Shown: positions 53,246 through 61,609 of the stretch, in pieces
Layout: every line of letters begins with the position of its first letter
Numbering within the stretch: position 1 is the first letter of the stretch
DNA from: Saccharibacillus kuerlensis DSM 22868
GTDB taxonomy: Bacteria; Bacillota; Bacilli; Paenibacillales; Paenibacillaceae
Direction of reading: 5' to 3'
Length of the DNA stretch: 64,000 nt
Assembly (NCBI RefSeq): GCF_000378145.1
Contig: NZ_KB899287.1
Location: 62,001-126,000, forward strand
Made by a program: the position numbers and the translations under genes
The notes under the pieces: generated by a model
Database searches by the model: none
The model's input: only the letters and a program-made list of their open reading frames with translations
Told to the model about the DNA's origin: nothing

Positions 53246-55819
53246 TCAATTTCTCGGGCGTACATGTCGTGTAGCTTGAGCTTCGTTCGGATCATCGGGC
53301 CAGTAATGCTTCGGATAGCGGCCTTTCAGGTCCTTTTTGACTTCAAAATAGGTTTCTTTCCAGAAGTTCGCCAGATCGGACGTGATCTGTACCGGTCGCC
53401 GCGCCGGAGACAGCAGCTGAACCGTAACAGGAACGCGGCCGCGCCCGATACGCGGCGTTTCCGTCTGCCCGAACATTTCCTGCAGCTTGACCGCGACAAA
53501 CGGACGCTGCGGATCACTGTAATCGACAGCGATTCGGGAACCGCTCGGCACACTTAAACGAGTCGGCGCCTCCGTATCGAGCGTCTTACGCTGCTCCCAG
53601 GTCAGCCGCTGTTCCAAAAGCTGTACCAGATTCAGCTTCCTGAGCTGTGCTGCGCTGCGGATGCCTGCCACGTAAGGCCGAAGCCAATTATCCAGTTCCT
53701 CCAGCAGTGCTTCGTCGTCCGAGGCGGGAAAGTCCGGATCGGCCAGATGCATGAACATCATACGATTCTGCAGATCGCGGGCCTCCCTGCTCCAAGGCAG
53801 CAGCCGTCCTCCGCTTTCCCGAATACCTTCAAGCAGCGCAGCAGCTACGGCATCCTCATCCGGGGATGAAGCTTGAACAGCTTGGAGGACCACCGCACCG
53901 ATGCGCCGTACACGCTGCGCCGATACGGCTTCTCTCTCCTTGTCCCACACTACCCGAACTTCTTCTGTGCCTTCCTCCACAGCAAAGCGTTCAAGGTCTT
54001 CAAGCTCGAGCGGAGCCGCCAGCCAGATGCGACCCTCGGTTCCCTGATCGTCAATGTCGGCAGCGACCACATACGGCTCGCGTGACAGCAGCTCCCGCTC
54101 GGGCAAATAAGCCCCGCGCCCGCCGCTGAGCAGGAAACGTCCCGATTCCCGCCGGCGGCCGACCCGATCCGGGAAAGCATAAGCAAGCAGCAGCCCTGCA
54201 CGGCGGATATCGCCGGACGATCCGGCAGGTACTCCCGCTATGCGGCGCAGACGGGCCGCACGTTCCGCAGCCCGTTCGTTCGGCGTACGCAGAGCGCTTC
54301 CAGCCGCTGTTGAGACAGCGCTCAACGCCTGGAGGCGCGGAAGCAGCGAGACCGCGTCCGTTACGACTCCGCCAGCTGGCACCGGCGAAGAAGCCTGCTC
54401 CTGCAGCAGAGCTGCAAGGTCGCATGCCTCCGCTCCGAGGCCAAGATCAAGCGCCCGTCGGATCATCCGAGCCAGGCGCGGATGCACGCCCAGGGCACTC
54501 ATGGCACGGCCTTCGGACGTAACGACGCCCTTATCGTCTATCGCATGCAATCGGCGCAGCAGTTCCTGCGCCTCGGCGTAGCCAGCTTCCGGAGGCGCAT
54601 CAATCCATTCAAGTTCCGCCGGATGCCGAATACCCCAGGCGGCTAGTTCCAGTGCCAGCGGAGCCAGGTCGCTCTGCAGCATCTCCGGCACTCTTGCCGC
54701 CGGCATTCCCGCTTCTTCTTCTTTGCTCCATAGTCTATAGCAGATTCCGGGAGCCGTACGTCCCGCGCGCCCTCGCCGCTGATCGGCCGACTCCAAAGAT
54801 TCCGTCAAAGTCACAAGCCGTGACATCCCTGTCCGGGGAGAAAATATCTGGGTTCGGATCAGGCCGCTGTCGACAACCGCCGTAACCCCTTCGACCGTAA
54901 TACTGGACTCGGCAAGCGTAGTCGAAAGCACAATTTTACGCTTCCCGTCGATGGAGGCACGGACCGCGCGTCGCTGCTCTTCACGGCTTAGTCCACCATG
55001 CAGCGGCAGGATCTCTGCACCGGGCAGTCCTCCGCTGCGCATCAATTCTTCACGGGTTCGCGCGATTTCGCGTACACCAGGTAGAAACACAAGAATTCCG
55101 CCCTCTGTATCGTCCCATGCCTGCCTTACTCCCTGTGCGGTTCGACGCTCAAGCGGCAGTTCACGCGAGCCTCCCAGGTGAACCGTCTCGACCGGATACA
55201 CCCGCCCTTCGCTTCGAATGACTTCCGCTCCGCCCAGCACCTGTGAGATCGGATGAGGGTCGATTGTCGCCGACATGATCAGAATGCGCAGATCTTCGCG
55301 CAGGACGGCTCGGCTCTGCAGAGCGAGGGCGAGTCCCAAATCGGCCTGTAGATTACGCTCATGGAATTCGTCGAAAATAACGAGTCCTACCTCCTCAAGC
55401 GACGGGTCGGACTGCAGCATCCGGGTCAGAATGCCTTCGGTCACTACTTCGATCCGCGTATCGGGACCTGATTTGCTGTCCAGCGCGATCCGGTAACCCA
55501 CTGTACCGCCGGCCTTTTCTCCAAAAGATTCCGCCATATAATCAGCAGCCGACACTGCGGCAAGCCGGCGCGGTTCCAGCATTAGAATTTTCAACCCTTT
55601 TAGCCATGGCTCGTTTAGCAGCCCGGGAGGTACACGAGTCGTCTTGCCGGCTCCCGGCTGAGCAATTAGAATAGCGGGCCGATTTTGCGCCAATACACTT
55701 TTTAACTCCGGCAGAACCGAATCGACGGGAAGTTCCGTTTTTAACCCTCGCCGTTCCTTCCTTTGATTGCCTAAAGCAGCTTCGTTATCGCGGCCGCCTT
55801 CTTTATGATCCGAATCCAT
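53246..55819 (-). CDS. hrpB: ATP-dependent RNA helicase HrpB
   Basis: An 857-aa DEAH-type helicase. Motif I is AQPGAGKTTRVP near residue 55, motif II is DEFHER near 150, motif III SATID near 185, and motif VI QRRGRAGRTAPG near 350. After the helicase core come helical domains and the HrpB-specific C-terminal region (FVAVKLQEMFGQTETPRIG and VPVTVQLLSPARRPVQITSDLANFW). The N-terminus carries about 30 extra charged residues. HrpB is well known from Proteobacteria, where its physiological role is not settled, and occurs in some Paenibacillaceae. Its local sequence is richer in G and C than neighbours. It is head to head with gluQ. Confidence 0.93.
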   Translation of the reverse strand: MDSDHKEGGRDNEAALGNQRKERRGLKTELPVDSVLPELKSVLAQNRPAILIAQPGAGKTTRVPPGLLNEPWLKGLKILMLEPRRLAAVSAADYMAESFGEKAGGTVGYRIALDSKSGPDTRIEVVTEGILTRMLQSDPSLEEVGLVIFDEFHERNLQADLGLALALQSRAVLREDLRILIMSATIDPHPISQVLGGAEVIRSEGRVYPVETVHLGGSRELPLERRTAQGVRQAWDDTEGGILVFLPGVREIARTREELMRSGGLPGAEILPLHGGLSREEQRRAVRASIDGKRKIVLSTTLAESSITVEGVTAVVDSGLIRTQIFSPRTGMSRLVTLTESLESADQRRGRAGRTAPGICYRLWSKEEEAGMPAARVPEMLQSDLAPLALELAAWGIRHPAELEWIDAPPEAGYAEAQELLRRLHAIDDKGVVTSEGRAMSALGVHPRLARMIRRALDLGLGAEACDLAALLQEQASSPVPAGGVVTDAVSLLPRLQALSAVSTAAGSALRTPNERAAERAARLRRIAGVPAGSSGDIRRAGLLLAYAFPDRVGRRRESGRFLLSGGRGAYLPERELLSREPYVVAADIDDQGTEGRIWLAAPLELEDLERFAVEEGTEEVRVVWDKEREAVSAQRVRRIGAVVLQAVQASSPDEDAVAAALLEGIRESGGRLLPWSREARDLQNRMMFMHLADPDFPASDDEALLEELDNWLRPYVAGIRSAAQLRKLNLVQLLEQRLTWEQRKTLDTEAPTRLSVPSGSRIAVDYSDPQRPFVAVKLQEMFGQTETPRIGRGRVPVTVQLLSPARRPVQITSDLANFWKETYFEVKKDLKGRYPKHYWPDDPNEAQATRHVRPRN

Positions 55820-55919
55820 GTCTCTCAGCCCCGCTTTCTATAATCAGCCTGTCCTCTTGTTTTTATCTGTAATGCCTTTTGTATGCTTTATGGGTCGATC
55901 CGTTTTCTTCGATTTTCAA

Positions 55920-55949
55920 TTTATCGTATAATTCGATTTATCGTATAAT
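55920..55949 (+). repeat. Direct repeat TTTATCGTATAAT in front of gluQ
   Basis: Two exact copies of TTTATCGTATAAT at 55920-55932 and 55937-55949, offset by 17 bases, each ending in a perfect -10 hexamer. They lie in the 230-base region between hrpB and gluQ. A second small repeat, ATCAAAT (56003 and 56026, with an inverted copy ATTTGAT at 56015), follows just before the gluQ ribosome binding site. Confidence 0.85.
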
Positions 55950-56049
55950 AAATTTCGTGACCGATCGTTGTCTGTCGATCCGGCAGCATAAGCTTTTATT
56001 TTATCAAATCTTTTATTTGATCTCTATCAAATCTGGTAAGGAAGTGAAA

Positions 56050-57000
56050 ATGATGAGACGCGGACGTTTCGCGCCGACCCCGTCAGGCAAAATGCATCTG
56101 GGAAACGCACGTACGGCACTGCTGTCCTGGCTGCATATGCGTTCGTTGGGCGGCGAATTCATTCTCCGCATGGAGGATATCGATACTGCGCGCTCACGCA
56201 AGGAGTGGGCTGAACTGGCACTGACCGACCTGCGCTGGCTCGGTCTAGATTGGGATGAAGGCCCGGATATTGGCGGCCCTTACGCACCGTATACGCAGAG
56301 CGAACGTTTAGAGCGTTACGAGGCCGCCTTTCGGCAGCTTGAAGCAAAGGGCAGTCTCTATCCCTGCTACTGCAGCCGCGCAGACATCCTGGCCGCGGTC
56401 AGCGCTCCTCACGGCTTGTCATCCGAAGGACCGGCCTATGCAGGGACTTGTCGTCACCTGACTCCGGCCGAACGCGCGACAAGAGGACTGCACAAAGAGC
56501 CTTCTCTGCGCTTTGCGCTGCCGGAAGGCCAGGAAGTGATATTTACGGATGGAATTGCCGGTCCGCAGACCTTCCCTCCTGGCAGCGGAGGCGATTTTGT
56601 GATCCGCCGTGCCGATGGACTTTATTCGTATCAACTATCCGTTGTCGTGGATGACGCGGACATGCTCATCACCGACGTGCTGCGCGGCTCCGATCTGCTT
56701 GATTCCACGCCCAGACAAATTCTGCTCTGCGAAGCGCTGGGCTTGGAGATACCAGAATTTCTTCATGTCCCGCTGCTTAACGGTCCCGACGGTAAACGTC
56801 TTGCCAAGCGTCACGGTGGAATTGCCATTTCCGCTCATCGCGAAAGCGGTACGCCGCCAGAGCGGCTGGTCGGCTGGCTCGCTTACGTTAGCGGGCTGAT
56901 CGACCGTCCCCAACCGGTATCGGCTTCCGAATTAATCGATTCGTTCGATCTGGCCCTGATTCCGAGGGAACCCATCGTTGTCGATGTGCCTCATATCTAA
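56050..57000 (+). CDS. gluQ: Glutamyl-Q tRNA(Asp) synthetase
   Basis: A 316-aa paralogue of glutamyl-tRNA synthetase that lacks the anticodon-binding half and attaches glutamate to queuosine in tRNA(Asp). The HIGH-like motif is MHLGNARTAL near residue 13 and the KMSKS-like motif KRLAKRHGG near 258. Zinc ligands are present as CYCSRADI and YAGTCRHL. The start is at the first of two adjacent ATG codons after AAGGAAGTG; an extension upstream lacks family similarity. It ends in a terminator. GluQRS is mainly a proteobacterial enzyme, with scattered cases in other bacteria. Confidence 0.93.
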   Translation: MMRRGRFAPTPSGKMHLGNARTALLSWLHMRSLGGEFILRMEDIDTARSRKEWAELALTDLRWLGLDWDEGPDIGGPYAPYTQSERLERYEAAFRQLEAKGSLYPCYCSRADILAAVSAPHGLSSEGPAYAGTCRHLTPAERATRGLHKEPSLRFALPEGQEVIFTDGIAGPQTFPPGSGGDFVIRRADGLYSYQLSVVVDDADMLITDVLRGSDLLDSTPRQILLCEALGLEIPEFLHVPLLNGPDGKRLAKRHGGIAISAHRESGTPPERLVGWLAYVSGLIDRPQPVSASELIDSFDLALIPREPIVVDVPHI

Positions 57001-57057
57001 TTTTAGATTCGAAAATTTTAGCCCATCCACTGTACGCTTCATCCGCTTTTCAAATTT

Positions 57058-57089
57058 GAGCAGCTCCGATATACGGGAGCTGCTTTTTT
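57058..57089 (+). terminator. Intrinsic terminator after gluQ
   Basis: GAGCAGCTCC pairs with GGGAGCTGCT, followed by TTTTTT on the plus strand. Confidence 0.9.
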
Positions 57090-57147
57090 GATTTCCCTTC
57101 TTAGCAGCGAATACTCCGATTGCAAAATCGCTGTAACACCTGTAGAG

Positions 57148-57522
57148 TTACCTACCGTCTAGACGTTCACGGATTTTGTCCGCATACTCCGTATAGGCTC
57201 CGCCGCTCCATCCCCGTTCTTCCTCGACCATACGCAATTTGAGTTTCTTGGCCGTCAGCCGCTTGGCGATTCCTTTGCGCTCCTCATCGGATTGACAGAC
57301 GGCAAGAAGATCTTCAAGCTCCAGACATTCTTTGCGCAGCATCATCTCTTCCGGCAGCATGCCGGCATTTTTCAAAATCCGATACGGAACCCGAAGCTCT
57401 TCCGGCACACCGGACAGATCGTCCAGCTCAATCGGTTTTCCTTTGCCGGGAAGATTGTCCAATTCTCCGTTTCGAATCGCTTCTTCGATTTTTTGCTCCG
57501 CCAACCACGATAACCACCCCAT
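57148..57522 (-). CDS. DUF1992 (DnaJ homologue subfamily C member 28-type) protein
   Basis: A 124-aa protein with the DUF1992 domain across residues 5-75: AEQKIEEAIRNGELDNLPGKGKPIELDD, then VPYRILKNAGMLPEEM. It carries no J domain itself despite the name of the family. The C-terminal half is a charged helix. GGGAGGG six bases before the ATG supports the start. Function of the family is unknown. Single-gene unit. Confidence 0.88.
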   Translation of the reverse strand: MGWLSWLAEQKIEEAIRNGELDNLPGKGKPIELDDLSGVPEELRVPYRILKNAGMLPEEMMLRKECLELEDLLAVCQSDEERKGIAKRLTAKKLKLRMVEEERGWSGGAYTEYADKIRERLDGR

Positions 57523-57639
57523 CTTCGTCCCTCCCTTTTCCGCAATTTGAATTTTGTTGTTTTATTATACCTTATTCTCTCATCTGAACCGACAGCTTGT
57601 TTCTTTAAATTCAATTTCTATTTCATACAAATTTCACGT

Positions 57640-57683
57640 AAAAAAAGCCTATCCGTAGAAGTGATTATCCCGGATAGGCTTTT
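57640..57683 (-). terminator. Intrinsic terminator after the SDR gene
   Basis: AAAAGCCTATCCG and CGGATAGGCTTTT arms with a 15-base loop and a T-run on the minus strand. Confidence 0.88.
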
Positions 57684-57722
57684 AAATCATTCATATACAA
57701 TCTGGATTCTCCTCAACTTCGA

Positions 57723-58520
57723 TCAGAACAGAAGCGATTCGCCGCCATCGACTGTGATCGAAGCCCCTGTCACATGCCGGGCTTCCGAAGATGCCAAGTA
57801 CACTGCCAGGTCAGCCACCTCTTCCGGCAGGCCATGACGTCCGGCAAGCGGATGATCTCCGCCGCGCGGGAACTCGAGCGGAATGGCAATCTCCTCCATC
57901 CGTTCATTTGTTTCGGTCGTCTCGTCAATATTGGTTGATATCGCACCCGGACAAATCGTATTGACACGAATTCGATAGCGTGCAAGTTCCAGTGCCGCCA
58001 TTTTGGCGAAAGCAACCTGACCGGCTTTTGACGTACTGTAGGGTGACATCCCAATACTGGAGAAACGGGTATTGCCGTTTACGGAGCTAGTAATGACAAT
58101 ACTGCCTCCACCCCGTTTTTTCATGTATGGAATCGCGAGTTTGACTGACAGGAACATTCCGTCGAGATTCACGCTGATTGTCTTCTGGAATTCGGTCAAA
58201 TCCATGTGTTCAATCGGGCCCATCGCTCCATTGATCCCGGCATTGGCGAAGACGGCATCCAATCCGCCAAACTGATCATTCACCTGTCGATAGGCCTCCT
58301 CCATCCCTTCCGGGTCGGAGACGTCGACTGTGCAGACAAGTCCCGAACCGGGCCGGATCGATTCCAGCTCTTCACGTACTTCTTCGGCACGCTCGGGATT
58401 CAATTCGAACAACCCTACATTTGCGCCTTCACTTGCAAATTTCAGCGCAGCTGCTCGGCCAATGCCGGAACCCGCGCCTGTTACAATTACAGTTCTGCCT
58501 TCAAAACGTGGTACCGACAT
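57723..58520 (-). CDS. Short-chain dehydrogenase/reductase
   Basis: A 265-aa SDR. The cofactor motif TGAGSGIG is near residue 15, NAG near 95, the catalytic Ser in ITSSVNGN near 148 and the YxxxK pair in YSTSKAGQVAF near 165. A C-terminal VTGASITVDGG completes the family. A classical NAD(H) or NADP(H) enzyme whose substrate is not predictable. Start at the ATG with AAGGAG nine bases upstream; an upstream ATG lacks a site. It is transcribed away from the small plus-strand gene at 58.9 kb. Confidence 0.92.
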   Translation of the reverse strand: MSVPRFEGRTVIVTGAGSGIGRAAALKFASEGANVGLFELNPERAEEVREELESIRPGSGLVCTVDVSDPEGMEEAYRQVNDQFGGLDAVFANAGINGAMGPIEHMDLTEFQKTISVNLDGMFLSVKLAIPYMKKRGGGSIVITSSVNGNTRFSSIGMSPYSTSKAGQVAFAKMAALELARYRIRVNTICPGAISTNIDETTETNERMEEIAIPLEFPRGGDHPLAGRHGLPEEVADLAVYLASSEARHVTGASITVDGGESLLF

Positions 58521-58898
58521 AACGATACACTCCTTCGCATTCATTAGTATCTGCAATAACTGCGTATCCTGAGCAGTTAGACGGCTGCCCTGAACAGGAT
58601 AATCATTACCCTAAATGTTCCGGAGTTTAATCATTTTCCGTTTTTTCATTCTATTTTCGAAAATTGATTAATTATTCATGCAAAAAGGTTTTCATAAATA
58701 GTCTTGATAGGGTAAACAATTATTAAATTTGATTGGCGATCGTGCCACCGAACCCAAACAAAGGAGGAATGTGACAAATTTTCGAAAACAATTTTAAAAA
58801 TAGTAACCTTTACGAAGAAATTTAATTGTTTTTTAATTTGTTTTTAAGGAATGACGTTTATAATAAAATCAGGATAAAGTATAAATGAGGTGAATGTA
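58521..58898 (+). promoter_or_regulatory. AT-rich leader with a mini reading frame before the 79-aa gene
   Basis: Gene-free region of 378 bases. At 58761-58768 an AAAGGAGG is followed after three bases by GTG and eight codons ending in TAA (58772-58798), possibly a leader peptide, although the spacing is too short for good initiation. TATAAT at 58859-58864 is a plausible -10 just before the 79-aa gene, with TTGTTT 15 bases upstream. I recognise no riboswitch. Confidence 0.35.
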
Positions 58899-59138
58899 GT
58901 GAAAACGACGATTACAGTTCAAGAAAAACTGGTTCCCGTTTACATTGACGCCGAGAACACACAACCTGCTCAAAAAATGCTTAGACTGCTGTCGAGTGCC
59001 TTGGATAATAAGTTAAGTAACGGTAAAAGAGCTTTGAAAAAATGTATTGGTTCCTTGATCAGTATTGAGATTGTAGGTTCTGAAGCCATTTTGCACTCGT
59101 ACCGTGAAAGCGATACGCTGGCTCTGTCCCTCTATTGA
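58899..59138 (+). CDS. Small uncharacterised protein
   Basis: A 79-aa protein that I do not recognise. It begins with a strand-like TTITVQEKLVPVYID, has a helical MLRLLSSALDNKLSNGKRALKKCIG middle and ends with SLISIEIVGSEAILHSYRESDTLALSLY. The start is GTG with GAGGTG six bases upstream; a GTG three codons earlier lacks spacing. An AT-rich upstream region and a clean terminator make a real single-gene unit likely. Confidence 0.65.
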   Translation: MKTTITVQEKLVPVYIDAENTQPAQKMLRLLSSALDNKLSNGKRALKKCIGSLISIEIVGSEAILHSYRESDTLALSLY

Positions 59139-59166
59139 GTTGAGTCGGCGTCTCTGCTCGGTACAT

Positions 59167-59201
59167 AAAAAGACATTCCGGATTTCCGGAATGTCTTTTT
59201 T
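59167..59201. terminator. Bidirectional intrinsic terminator
   Basis: AAAAAGACATTCCGGA pairs with TCCGGAATGTCTTTTT around two bases. It serves the 79-aa gene and the soluble transducer gene. Confidence 0.92.
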
Positions 59202-59239
59202 CTATATGCGGTTTGACAGTCTCGAACTGCACAGGTCGA

Positions 59240-60079
59240 TTATTTCATTCGGCTGCGCTCTTCCAACAAATCCTTCGTAAACTGTGCAAACTGTTCGCTT
59301 AATCCGGCCAACCGATCCGTAAGTCCCGTAATTTCTCCAAGCAGCTGAGCCTGCTCGTTGGATGCTTCGGATACGGAAGTGATTTCTTGTTCCATGCGGA
59401 TAATACTGCCTTGAACATTGTTCAGCGCTTTTTCGATATTTTGCGTTGCCTGCTTCGTATCTACGGACAGCTTGCGGACTTCGCTTGCAACGATCTGGAA
59501 ACCTGCGCCCAGTTCGCCAACTCGAGCCGCTTCGATCGCCGCGTTGAGGCCCAACATATTGCTTTGCTCAGATATCTCCCGGATAAAAGCCGTCACTTTA
59601 TTGACTGCCCGAGCATCGTTCACAGCGCGTCCCGAATTTTCTTTGATTTCAACCGTTGCGGCCGCAAGCTGCTGCGATTGGGCGGCAATCGACGAAACAA
59701 AATCGCTGAGCGAGCGGCTCGCTTCTTCCATCTCGTCGCGGAATCCGTTCAGAAACTGCTCTGTCTTCAATGTATAAGCGATGGCAAGCGCTCCAATGAC
59801 TCGTCCGTCTTCATCAAATACCGGAATACCTTTAGCATCAATTTCAACACCGTAAGCAGCAGCCGGAATTCGTGTACTGGACATTTCGCCGGCTAAAGCT
59901 TTTTTCAGATTGACATCTTCCCGAGGAATAGGTGTTCCGGCAGACAGACCGAAGTCGAGATCCGTAGAAGGCGCATAATACAGAAACTTCTCCGTATCAG
60001 TAATTCCAACCATGAAGTCGTCTTTGGTCATTTTTTTCAAGTAAGGAATACTGAGCAAAAGCGCATCGAGAGTATTCAT
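59240..60079 (-). CDS. Soluble chemotaxis-type sensory transducer (YfmS-like)
   Basis: A 279-aa protein without membrane segments. The N-terminal 115 residues form a small sensor domain (FMVGITDTEKFLYYAPS, then GVEIDAKGIPVFDEDGRVIGALAIAYT), and the rest is a short methyl-accepting signalling domain with SNMLGLNAAIEAARVGELGAGFQIVASEVRKL. Layout and length match B. subtilis YfmS, a cytoplasmic receptor. It should talk to CheA/CheW. AAGGG lies six bases before the ATG. Divergent from the HxlR gene. Confidence 0.88.
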   Translation of the reverse strand: MNTLDALLLSIPYLKKMTKDDFMVGITDTEKFLYYAPSTDLDFGLSAGTPIPREDVNLKKALAGEMSSTRIPAAAYGVEIDAKGIPVFDEDGRVIGALAIAYTLKTEQFLNGFRDEMEEASRSLSDFVSSIAAQSQQLAAATVEIKENSGRAVNDARAVNKVTAFIREISEQSNMLGLNAAIEAARVGELGAGFQIVASEVRKLSVDTKQATQNIEKALNNVQGSIIRMEQEITSVSEASNEQAQLLGEITGLTDRLAGLSEQFAQFTKDLLEERSRMK

Positions 60080-60264
60080 TGATGTCCCTTCTTTCCTATG
60101 GCAGAGTTATTGTGGAATTCATAAAAGAAAGGTTCTTCCTTATTCTCACAAACAAACACAAAATAATGAGTAAAATCTGCATTCTCTTTTGAATTCATGA
60201 TATAATCAAGAAGATAAAGGAACCTGCAAGACGGCTTTCTTTTGGAAAGTTTGGAGGTGAACAC

Positions 60265-60660
60265 ATGAAAACTTCAACACTTTGTCCTCGTTTTGAACGG
60301 GGTATGCAGATTCTGTCGCAGCGTTGGAACGGTCTGATTATTTATCGCCTGCTGTCGGGCCCGCAGCGCTTCTGCAATATTCAATCGGCATTTCCGGTTA
60401 GCGGACGTCTGCTGTCCGAGCGTCTGAAAGATCTTGAGAAAGAAGGGATCGTTGTACGCCACGTGTATGCCGAGACACCGGTAAGAATCGAGTATGAACT
60501 GACGGAAAAAGGACGAGCCCTCCAGTCGACCATCGAATGCATTCAAGGCTGGTCGGATGAATGGATCGAAGAGCAGCTGCGCGAAGAAGAAACAGAACAA
60601 GCCCTTCACAGTTCAGAAGAAACATGCGAAGAAGCCGCGGCCGGCTCTAAGGCCGAATAG
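60265..60660 (+). CDS. HxlR-family transcriptional regulator
   Basis: A 131-aa winged-helix regulator. HxlR hallmarks are TLCPRFERGMQILSQRWNGLIIYRLLSG at the N-terminus with the early Cys (residue 7) that in HypR and relatives senses thiol-reactive compounds, then FPVSGRLLSERLKDLEKEGIV. The last 35 residues are an acidic Glu/Ala-rich tail. GGAGGTG is placed five bases before the ATG. It is divergent from the soluble transducer gene; no other target is obvious. Confidence 0.92.
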   Translation: MKTSTLCPRFERGMQILSQRWNGLIIYRLLSGPQRFCNIQSAFPVSGRLLSERLKDLEKEGIVVRHVYAETPVRIEYELTEKGRALQSTIECIQGWSDEWIEEQLREEETEQALHSSEETCEEAAAGSKAE

Positions 60661-60684
60661 GAGGTTCCTCTTGGAACCTCCTTT
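60658..60684 (+). terminator. Intrinsic terminator after the HxlR gene
   Basis: AGGAGGTTCC and GGAACCTCCT arms with a TCTT loop; begins inside the stop codon. Confidence 0.85.
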
Positions 60685-60710
60685 GTGCTTTCTACGGTGT
60701 CCGTATGCCT

Positions 60711-60851
60711 TTAGGAGGTCAATCGGTGAACGTTTTTTTCCGCACTTTCGGCTCTACGGATGCGGATAGCCAGCAGTCTGGCCAAATTTTTTTTCGTCTG
60801 ATCGTCGGTGACTCGGCTCAGCTTGGTCCAAATGAAACGGTCGATTGACAT
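60711..60851 (-). CDS. Small basic protein, uncharacterised
   Basis: A 46-aa protein, rich in Arg and Lys (about one quarter of residues), likely one amphipathic helix pair (RFIWTKLSRVTDDQTKKNLARLLAIRIRRAESAEKNV). AAGGAG lies nine bases before the ATG, the main support for the gene. No family recognised; size and charge are like small nucleic-acid or toxin-like peptides but nothing supports either. Confidence 0.45.
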   Translation of the reverse strand: MSIDRFIWTKLSRVTDDQTKKNLARLLAIRIRRAESAEKNVHRLTS

Positions 60852-61029
60852 GCGTCTCATCTCCTTGGAATTGAAGAATGGAAAGTCATACTGCGTGGAC
60901 AAGGTTTTATGACTGATTTGTCTCGAAGTGTATCCGTAACGTATACGCCGTAAATAACCGCATTTTTCTTATCCTAAACCCGAAAGCAAATGTAATTTTC
61001 TTGTTAAATCCATCCGTTTCCATATCACT

Positions 61030-61401
61030 TCAAAGTCCGTACGCGCGTTCCGCTTCCATGTATTCCGCATAAATTTCAAGAATCGGACGCATTGTCCAGG
61101 AGCCAATAAACGCATAACGAAGAATAGGGGCAGTCCGATCCGCACGACGCTCTTCCATCAACTCCGTTAAGAAAGGCTCTGCGGGCACAACCTGGATAAG
61201 CGCCACTTCCTCTATTTCCATCGACTCTACCTCTTGCCCTGCGGAATTACGGTCACGCACACCAATTACTCCCGTAAATCGAAATAAAGCCCTTCCTCCG
61301 TCCCACAACCTAAATTCGACCCTTGCGGCCCCTTCCAAAAGCATTACCGATTCAATAATGCCGTCGCTAAGCGAAATATCTCCAATAAACAGCTGCTGCA
61401 T
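61030..61401 (-). CDS. Uncharacterised protein next to the polysaccharide cluster
   Basis: A 123-aa cytoplasmic protein with no signal peptide and no motif I can name. The first part looks beta-rich (SVMLLEGAARVEFRLWDGGRALFRFTGVIGVRDR), the second has EEVALIQVVPAEPFLTELM and an aromatic C-terminus YAEYMEAERAYGL. GGAAG lies ten bases before the ATG; codon use fits a real gene. It follows the pyruvyl transferase gene on the same strand but a terminator separates them. Confidence 0.65.
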   Translation of the reverse strand: MQQLFIGDISLSDGIIESVMLLEGAARVEFRLWDGGRALFRFTGVIGVRDRNSAGQEVESMEIEEVALIQVVPAEPFLTELMEERRADRTAPILRYAFIGSWTMRPILEIYAEYMEAERAYGL

Positions 61402-61538
61402 ATCTAAATTTCTTCCTTTCGTGTTAGATCTTATGCACCAACGGATGGCCTTTCTATCCATTGAGATCTGTTCCGCCGAACTGTTCGCTAAGGGTAGCAT
61501 AAATTTTTCTTTTTGCCTATTGGGTCTTTGCTTGCGCA

Positions 61539-61578
61539 AAAAAACCTTTACCGCTTCTGTTCGCGATAAAGGTTTTCC
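61539..61578 (-). terminator. Intrinsic terminator after the pyruvyl transferase gene
   Basis: AAAACCTTTA and TAAAGGTTTT arms, on the minus strand followed by TTT and a T-rich end. Confidence 0.8.
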
Positions 61579-61609
61579 TGCGCAGCCCCCTGCGTAACTA
61601 CCGATCGGT

